32,984 bases of DNA from Planctomycetota bacterium (GTDB taxonomy: Bacteria; Planctomycetota; UBA8108; JACQVS01), in assembly GCA_016209605.1 (NCBI GenBank), contig JACQVS010000144.1, positions 1 through 32,984 on the forward strand, given 5' to 3'. Made by a program: the position numbers and the translations under genes. The notes beneath the pieces were generated by a model. That model saw only the letters and a list, made by a program, of their open reading frames with translations. It did no database searches and was not told the DNA's origin. Every line of letters begins with the position of its first letter. The stretch's first letter is position 1. Positions 25,139-32,984 of the stretch are shown piece after piece.

Positions 25139-25615
25139 TCATCTCACACCGTAAAGGCAAAGTAAGGCCGCCCAGCCTGAAGGTAGGAGGTTTGGCGCTT
25201 CCTCGAGCTCTGTTCCGTACTTGACCGCCATCTCCAGAAAATATTTCGCGTGCAGGAACGCTTCCACCATTGGTCTCGTATGCTTGGTCCATTCCCGGTT
25301 GTGCTCAAGTTCGAAAGTTTTTCCGGAAGCGCCGGAAGCAAGAATTTCTTCGAATTCCGAACATAGTTTCTGGCCTGCCGGAGCGAGCGATCTCAGGAGT
25401 TCGGCAACCTCCCGGGTTTGATCCTGAAGAAGGTAAACCTTGAAAGATCCATAATAAAATCGATAGATCGGGTCTTCATAGCCCCAATGGGAGGTGGCCG
25501 TTTCCAATAGCGCTTTCAACTGCGTGAGCTTGGCCTTGATGTTGGCAAGCAGCTCATCGTGCTTTCTGAATCGAGCATCCTGCCGGCTGGAATCTTTTTC
25601 ATTGGCAGCGGACAA
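25139..25615 (-). CDS. Conserved-looking protein of unknown function, last gene of the MntA/HepT operon
   Basis: The 158-residue soluble protein has no signal peptide. Distinctive stretches are GYEDPIYRFYYGSFKVYLLQ in the middle-front and HTRPMVEAFLHAKYFLEMAV then LPSGWAALLCLYGVR at the end. I recall similar small helical proteins as hypothetical in several phyla but know no function for them. The start is TTG at 25615, supported by GGAG nine bases before it; there is no usable ATG. It begins three bases after the HepT stop, so it is in the same transcript and is likely linked in function to the toxin-antitoxin module. Base composition is lower in GC than the flanking hydrolase and isomerase genes, as for HepT. 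No terminator is visible in the 102 bases to the convergent hydrolase gene. Confidence 0.8.
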   Translation of the reverse strand: MSAANEKDSSRQDARFRKHDELLANIKAKLTQLKALLETATSHWGYEDPIYRFYYGSFKVYLLQDQTREVAELLRSLAPAGQKLCSEFEEILASGASGKTFELEHNREWTKHTRPMVEAFLHAKYFLEMAVKYGTELEEAPNLLPSGWAALLCLYGVR

Positions 25616-25618
25616 AAT

Positions 25619-26089
25619 TTAATTCTCCGGACTGGCTTGGGGATCTGTTGGACCGGCTTTCTCCTGAGACATTTGGGCCAAAAACCGGTCGATTTGTTCG
25701 GCAAACTCAGTGAAGTCCGCCAGGTTATTGCGGCAGTTCTCGTAAATTTCTTGATCGTTGATGATCCAGTAGCGGTGGATGAGATGGTTTCGCAAGTCGG
25801 CCAGCTTGCGGAGGCGGTTTGACAAGGAAGCCGGAATGATGCCCTGCTCGCCGGCTTTCAAGATGCAGTCCACGTATCCATCGCAAGCGACAGCCTTGGT
25901 CTTGCTCAAGAGGTGCTGGCAGGTATCGGAGATGGCTTCCACCGCCTCGATGAGGAGGTACTTGACGGCCAAGGCATTCCTCGGATCGGCCAGGAATGCT
26001 CCTTGATCCGCGCCCACGAGGGTTTGGAGGCGGGAGTGGATCTCCAGCAGGTCTTTCTTGTTCTTTGCCAATCTACTTGCGTCGAACAC
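25619..26089 (-). CDS. hepT: HepT-like HEPN (DUF86) ribonuclease toxin
   Basis: This all-helical protein carries the HEPN signature RNHLIHRYW, which fits the RX4HXY motif (Arg, then His-x-Tyr) of HepT toxins; in characterised MntA-HepT pairs the Tyr is AMPylated by the partner. The stretch NALAVKYLLIEAVEAISDTCQHLL is typical of DUF86 helices. The open frame extends further upstream but that part is out-of-frame sequence of the preceding gene. I choose GTG 26089, which overlaps the nucleotidyltransferase gene by 17 bases; TTG 26071, right after its stop, is an alternative. The product would be 156 or 150 residues, near family length. The following gene starts three bases after its stop. The local GC is lower than in neighbours. 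Confidence 0.88.
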   Translation of the reverse strand: MFDASRLAKNKKDLLEIHSRLQTLVGADQGAFLADPRNALAVKYLLIEAVEAISDTCQHLLSKTKAVACDGYVDCILKAGEQGIIPASLSNRLRKLADLRNHLIHRYWIINDQEIYENCRNNLADFTEFAEQIDRFLAQMSQEKAGPTDPQASPEN

Positions 26090-26513
26090 CTTCGATTCCC
26101 AGGAACAAGTTGCGGAAGTGGGCGTATTCGGGGTAGCGCTTCGACACCCGTTCGATGAAGTCGGTGCGCAACTCCTCATCGCGGCTGAAGAGGAGCTTGC
26201 CATCGCGGAGGACGGCCATCTGGAAAGCCAGGGGCGCTTCTTGAATTTCCCGCACCTCCACTTCCACACCGAGGCGCCGCGTCAACCGGTAGGACAGGTC
26301 CGATTCGTAAAAGATCCCCTGCGTCTCATGGAGGTATATTCCCACATCGAGGTCGCGGAACTTCTCCTCCTTGACGAAGGATCCGTGCGCGTAGGCGAAG
26401 ACGATCTCCGGCTGCCGGTTCAGCTCCTCCCGGAGAATGGCCATCAACTTCTCCCTCTTTTCAGGAGCTGCTTCTTGCGGCTGGAGAAATCTTTTTTCTT
26501 TGAATTCAGCCAT
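26073..26513 (-). CDS. mntA: MntA-like nucleotidyltransferase antitoxin
   Basis: The 146-residue protein has the minimal nucleotidyltransferase core: HGSFVKEEKFRDLDVGIYL supplies the G-S and D-x-D residues that bind nucleotide and metal, and VEVEVREIQEAPLAFQMAVL holds the third acidic strand. In known pairs such enzymes neutralise HepT by AMPylation. The ATG at 26513 lies inside the last codons of the prolyl isomerase gene (eight-base overlap ATGGCTGA) and has an AAGAAGG ribosome site within that gene. This is unusual: toxin-antitoxin pairs normally stand alone. HepT overlaps its 3' end. Order antitoxin then toxin matches many MntA-HepT loci. Confidence 0.88.
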   Translation of the reverse strand: MAEFKEKRFLQPQEAAPEKREKLMAILREELNRQPEIVFAYAHGSFVKEEKFRDLDVGIYLHETQGIFYESDLSYRLTRRLGVEVEVREIQEAPLAFQMAVLRDGKLLFSRDEELRTDFIERVSKRYPEYAHFRNLFLGIEGVRRK

Positions 26514-27702
26514 CCTTCTTCCCCTCTGGCGGGTCTTCCTGCTTGTCCTCGTTCTTCTCTTCTTTCTTCCCCTTGCCGGGGGCCTTGGCGGGGTCGGGGG
26601 AGACGTCGCGGATCTTTCCGGCCGCCGGCTCTTCCGCGCCGGCGGGAGTCTTTTTCTTTGAACTTTCGCCTCCCTTCGCCTCGGCGACCTCCTGCAGGAA
26701 GCGCTGCACGGGGTAGCGCTTCTTCAGCTCCTCGACGAACTCGTTCTTGTCCTCGAGATTGCGCCGGATGCGGATCTTCCTCTCGATCTCTTCCTGGGCT
26801 TCCTCGAAAGGCTGGGTATCGCCCGCCTTGATCTGCTCCATCTTAAAATAGTGCCAGCCGCTGGCGGTGCGGATTTTCCTTTCAATATCCCCTGGCTTCA
26901 TCCGCTTGAGAATGTCGGGAAGAGGGGAGACCCATTTGAGGATCTCATCGAACCTCTTTTCCCAGAGCCCGCCTTCTTCCGCCCGGCTGTCCGAGTACTT
27001 GCGGGCCAGCTCTTCGAAAGGGACTCCCTTATCGAGGCCTTGATCGACGGCCTTGAGGACGAGGTCGACGTCGGGCCTGTTGGGCTCGACGAAAATCTGC
27101 CGGAAGACCAGCTCCGCCGGGGTCTGGAACTCCTCGATGTGGTTGAAGTAGTACTCGCGCCGCTCCCCGGGCGTGATGAACTCCCTGGGGCGGAAAACCT
27201 TGGTCCAGAGCAGCTTGTTGATGAGGATGTACTTCTGGATCTCGCGCCGGTACTCCTCCCTGGTAATTTTTTTGGTCTCGAGGAGAATCTCGAAAAACTG
27301 GTCGATGTTGCGGATCGGCTGCCCTTCTTTCTGGGCCTCCTTGATGTCGTTGTTGATCTTGTGGTCGATCTCCGGCTCCTCGACCGTGATGTTCTGCCGC
27401 TTGGCCTCCTGCGAGAGCAGGCTCTTCTCGATCAGGTCATCGAGGAAGCGCTGGCGCAGCTGCGGCCGCGCCTGCTCGGCGATGGCGGGATCGATTTTTT
27501 TCACCTGCTTCCACTCCGCCAGGTACTCCTCCACCTTCTTGTCCAGGTCGCCGTAGGTGATCACATCCTGGATGACGATGGCGGCGATGGCGCCGGGGCC
27601 GGCGGGGGTCTGAGGGCTGGGCGGCGGGGTCTGGGCGCCGAGAGGTCCGATGCAGAAGGTGAAAAATGCCGCGTTGGAAAAGAACCTTCGGTGGCTTGAC
27701 AT
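26506..27702 (-). CDS. SurA/PpiC-type periplasmic peptidyl-prolyl isomerase
   Basis: A signal peptide (about 1-24, GPLGAQ) is followed by a SurA-N-like chaperone region (about 40-195, with LRQRFLDDLIEKSLLSQEAK) and a single parvulin domain (about 205-310; FRQIFVEPNRPD, FEELARKYSDSRAEEGGLW, KPGDIERKIRTASGWHYFKM). The end (about 335-398) is a low-complexity Lys/Glu/Pro tail. These proteins help fold outer-membrane and exported proteins by cis-trans isomerisation of proline bonds. I start at ATG 27702, which puts the signal peptide at the N-terminus; a TTG at 27738 in the same frame would add 12 residues. GAGG is very close to the ATG, so the start is not decisive. Its last codons overlap the MntA-like gene, making the isomerase the first gene of a four-gene unit. 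Confidence 0.9.
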   Translation of the reverse strand: MSSHRRFFSNAAFFTFCIGPLGAQTPPPSPQTPAGPGAIAAIVIQDVITYGDLDKKVEEYLAEWKQVKKIDPAIAEQARPQLRQRFLDDLIEKSLLSQEAKRQNITVEEPEIDHKINNDIKEAQKEGQPIRNIDQFFEILLETKKITREEYRREIQKYILINKLLWTKVFRPREFITPGERREYYFNHIEEFQTPAELVFRQIFVEPNRPDVDLVLKAVDQGLDKGVPFEELARKYSDSRAEEGGLWEKRFDEILKWVSPLPDILKRMKPGDIERKIRTASGWHYFKMEQIKAGDTQPFEEAQEEIERKIRIRRNLEDKNEFVEELKKRYPVQRFLQEVAEAKGGESSKKKTPAGAEEPAAGKIRDVSPDPAKAPGKGKKEEKNEDKQEDPPEGKKDG

Positions 27703-27916
27703 GACCTCAATTCTTGACTGGGGACCTGCCGGCGTCAAGCAGGACTTGCCACCGGGCCAGCTTTCTTAAGAGCCTATCCCAGTGGGCGCTTCGAGGCCCG
27801 AGGCCGAGCTATGACGGCAAGAGGTGGCGAGCGGAGGCTGTCATGGCCAGGAAGCTGTGATATCCTGGGGGTTTTCATGGTTCCCCATGGAACGGACAAG
27901 TCAAAGGAGGGCGATG

Positions 27917-28036
27917 ATGGAAAGGAAGTTCCGGCGCGGAGGAGCGTTCGTCTTGGGGCTGTCGATCTCCGGGCCTGGCTTCGCCGAGGTCCCCTGCCAG
28001 CAGGCCCGGGTCTTCAAGCTCACTGGATTGGAGTGA
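27917..28036 (+). CDS. Possible 39-residue leader or gene remnant upstream of the permease
   Basis: A near-perfect ribosome site AAAGGAGG (27903-27910) stands six bases before ATG 27917 (another ATG is at 27914). The product has a basic start (MERKFRRGG), a hydrophobic run (AFVLGLSISG) and an apparent cleavage site (GFAEV), i.e. a signal-peptide-like shape, then only 16 residues. The stop is 16 bases before the permease ATG. It may be the surviving start of a lost exported protein, or a short upstream ORF that tunes permease translation. I recognise no family. Confidence 0.35.
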   Translation: MERKFRRGGAFVLGLSISGPGFAEVPCQQARVFKLTGLE

Positions 28037-28052
28037 GCCGCCGGGGGAATCC

Positions 28053-29372
28053 ATGTTCGAGAGGATCTTCAAGCTCTCCGCCAGTGGCACCACCGTCCGC
28101 CAGGAGGTCGTCGCCGGCTTGACCACCTTCGCCGCCATGGCCTACATCCTGGCGGTCAATCCGGCCGTGCTCGCCGCGAGCGGCATGGACCAGGGCGCCC
28201 TCATCACCGCCACCGCCCTCGCCTCGGCGGTCATGACGGCGGTCATGGCCCTCGCCACCAACTACCCCATCGCCCTGGCGCCGGGGATGGGGGTGAACGC
28301 CTTCTTCGCATATACCATCTGCCTCGGCCTGAAGATCCCCTGGCAGGCGGCTTTGGGGCTCGTCTTCCTGAACGGCGTCCTCTTCCTGCTCCTCTCGGCT
28401 TCGGGCATCCGCAGGAGGATCATCGAGGCCTTCCCCCTCGAGCTCAAGATCGCCATCTCCTGCGGCATCGGCCTGTTCATCGCCTTTATCGGCCTCAAGA
28501 ACGGCGGCATCATCGGCAGCGACCCGGTAACCTTCGTCAAGGCAGGGAGGCTCGCCTCTCCCTCGGCCCTCCTGGTCCTCTTCGGCATCGTCCTTACGGC
28601 GGCGCTCATCTGGCGGCGGGTGCGCGGCGCCATCGTCATCTCCGTGATCATTCTCACCGCCATGGGGCTCTTCATCCCCGCCGCCGACGGCCATGGGGCG
28701 CTCACCGCCTGGCCGGAGAAGTGGCTTGACGCGCCGGCATCCCTCGCGCCCACCTTCCTCGCCCTCGACCTCAAGTACGTCTTTCAAAACTGGAGCCAGA
28801 CCTTCCCACTCGTCCTCGCCTTCCTTTTCATCGATCTCTTCGACAACATGGGAACCCTCATCGGCGTCTGCCAGCGTGCCGGGCTTCTTGACGCCCAGGG
28901 GAACCTGCCTCGCATCGGCCGCGCCCTGGCGGCGGATGCCACGGCGGCCATGGTGGGCTCCCTCCTCGGCACCTCGACGGTGACGAGCTACATCGAGTCG
29001 GCGGCGGGGGTGGAGGAGGGCGGCCGCACCGGCCTCACGGCTCTCGTGGTGGCGGCCTGCTTCCTCCTCGCCCTCTTCTTCCACCCCCTCATCAGCATGG
29101 TGCCGGCTGCGGCGACGGCGCCGGCCCTGGTCATCGTCGGCATTCTGATGATGGAGGGGCTCGGCAAGCTCGACCTCGCCGATCTCGCCATCGCCGTTCC
29201 GGCGGTGCTCATCATCGTCCTCATGCCGCTCACCTTCAGCATCGGCGAGGGCCTGGCCATCGGATATCTCGTCCACGTCATCTTCCGGGTTGGAATCGGC
29301 CGCTGGCGCGAGGTCTCCTGGGTGGGCTACCTGCTCGCGGGGCTGTTTCTGCTCCACATCTTATCGAGATAA
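28053..29372 (+). CDS. NCS2-family purine permease (AzgA-like)
   Basis: The 439-residue membrane protein has about 12-14 hydrophobic segments. Family motifs of the AzgA-like nucleobase:cation symporters are clear: the start FKL...TTVRQEVVAGLTTFAAMAYIL, NPAVLAASGMD, the substrate region LAPGMGVNAFFAYTICLG, FLFIDLFDNMGTLIGVC, and GTSTVTSYIESAAGVEEGGRTGLTAL. It would import adenine, guanine or hypoxanthine with protons across the inner membrane; which purine cannot be read. GGGGGA five bases before ATG 28053 supports the start. It follows the tiny ORF by 16 bases and is convergent with mfd, with 92 bases between the two stops and no terminator recognised. I looked for but did not recognise a purine riboswitch upstream. 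Confidence 0.95.
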   Translation: MFERIFKLSASGTTVRQEVVAGLTTFAAMAYILAVNPAVLAASGMDQGALITATALASAVMTAVMALATNYPIALAPGMGVNAFFAYTICLGLKIPWQAALGLVFLNGVLFLLLSASGIRRRIIEAFPLELKIAISCGIGLFIAFIGLKNGGIIGSDPVTFVKAGRLASPSALLVLFGIVLTAALIWRRVRGAIVISVIILTAMGLFIPAADGHGALTAWPEKWLDAPASLAPTFLALDLKYVFQNWSQTFPLVLAFLFIDLFDNMGTLIGVCQRAGLLDAQGNLPRIGRALAADATAAMVGSLLGTSTVTSYIESAAGVEEGGRTGLTALVVAACFLLALFFHPLISMVPAAATAPALVIVGILMMEGLGKLDLADLAIAVPAVLIIVLMPLTFSIGEGLAIGYLVHVIFRVGIGRWREVSWVGYLLAGLFLLHILSR

Positions 29373-29464
29373 GGACCGCTGGCCCTCCACTTTTCAATGG
29401 GCACTTTTCATCCCTTTGATTGAGTCGTAAAGTCGTTGAATCTCTTAGTGGCGGGCCGAGGCGC

Positions 29465-32806
<3,342 letters not shown>

Positions 32807-32865
32807 CGAGCCGGCCGGAGCGGCGGGCTCGGTGCCGGAGCTAAGTACCCCTCTCCATAAATACC

Positions 32866-32898
32866 GTGACGTATTTTTTGCTTCGCAAAATACGTCAC
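32866..32898. repeat. Inverted repeat upstream of mfd
   Basis: GTGACGTATTTT (32866-32877) is inverted as AAAATACGTCAC (32887-32898), with further GC pairing inside around TTC. It lies 60 bases before the proposed mfd start and is more AT-rich than its surroundings. No T-run follows on either side, so it is not an obvious terminator. It may be a dispersed palindromic repeat or a leader hairpin, and it argues against the longer mfd reading. Confidence 0.5.
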
Positions 32899-32984
32899 TT
32901 GTGGCGTCTGGCCGGTCCTCTTCGCGCGATGCTTCGTTGCTCCTCCTCAACTTATTTCTCCGTTAATAAGCCTCGTCGTCGCGC

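Noticed and set aside
27703..28052. Possible purine riboswitch before the permease
   Set aside because: I could not find the conserved loop and junction bases of the purine aptamer, and the stretch holds a short ORF instead.

Overview
The window reads as a piece of a high-GC genome from a Gram-negative heterotroph with an outer membrane. Supporting genes are a lipoprotein secretin, a SurA-like periplasmic isomerase, an HtrA-type protease and several exported or lipobox proteins. Dockerin-like segments on secreted proteins, a large CHAT/TPR protein, a bacterial ceramidase-like protein and a giant multi-domain glycoside hydrolase are features I associate with Planctomycetota, Acidobacteriota and neighbouring phyla. 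No rRNA or other marker allows a firmer placement. I found no tRNA, rRNA, CRISPR array, transposase or prophage gene.

Layout. 165-1745 (+) is a rhomboid protease with a TPR-like tail. 1839-2231 (+) is a short ORF resembling the end of a CehA/McbA-type metallohydrolase, probably a remnant. 2214-2869 (-) is a VapBC-type toxin-antitoxin pair with a clear promoter and a candidate operator. 2988-3911 (-) is an ARPP-1-like protein. 4055-5176 (-) is a secreted metzincin with a dockerin-like segment and a strong terminator. 5310-6608 (+) is a short ceramidase-like protein. 6642-13986 (-) holds, in transcription order, a CHAT/TPR protein, a lipoprotein secretin with a long C-terminal extension, and a HEAT-repeat lipoprotein. 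Divergent from these is an HtrA-type protease (14557-15711, +). The 570-base divergent spacer carries three copies of one 17-bp palindrome, placed in the same orientation relative to each gene.

15818-19570 (+) is a 1250-residue exported protein with a propeller-like N-terminus, a cohesin-like region, four ~180-residue repeats and a C-terminal dockerin. 19571-20362 (-) is a SAM methyltransferase, divergent from 20408-25036 (+), a 1542-residue exported protein with three glycosidase-like barrels followed by a beta-lactamase-family serine hydrolase. 25139-27702 (-) is a compact cluster in which a periplasmic prolyl isomerase overlaps an MntA/HepT-type nucleotidyltransferase-HEPN module and a small unknown gene. 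28053-29372 (+) is a purine permease preceded by a tiny ORF, and 29465-32806 (-) is mfd.

How the genes may work together. The most system-like region is 6642-15711: a caspase-like CHAT protease, an outer-membrane secretin, a HEAT lipoprotein and a periplasmic HtrA protease, with the CHAT and HtrA genes sharing an upstream palindromic element. The secreted metzincin, the repeat/dockerin protein and the four-module hydrolase suggest a lifestyle based on degrading extracellular polymers. Two toxin-antitoxin loci sit in stretches of visibly lower GC, consistent with acquisition. Long open frames antisense to the real genes are common here because of GC-rich codon use and were discarded.
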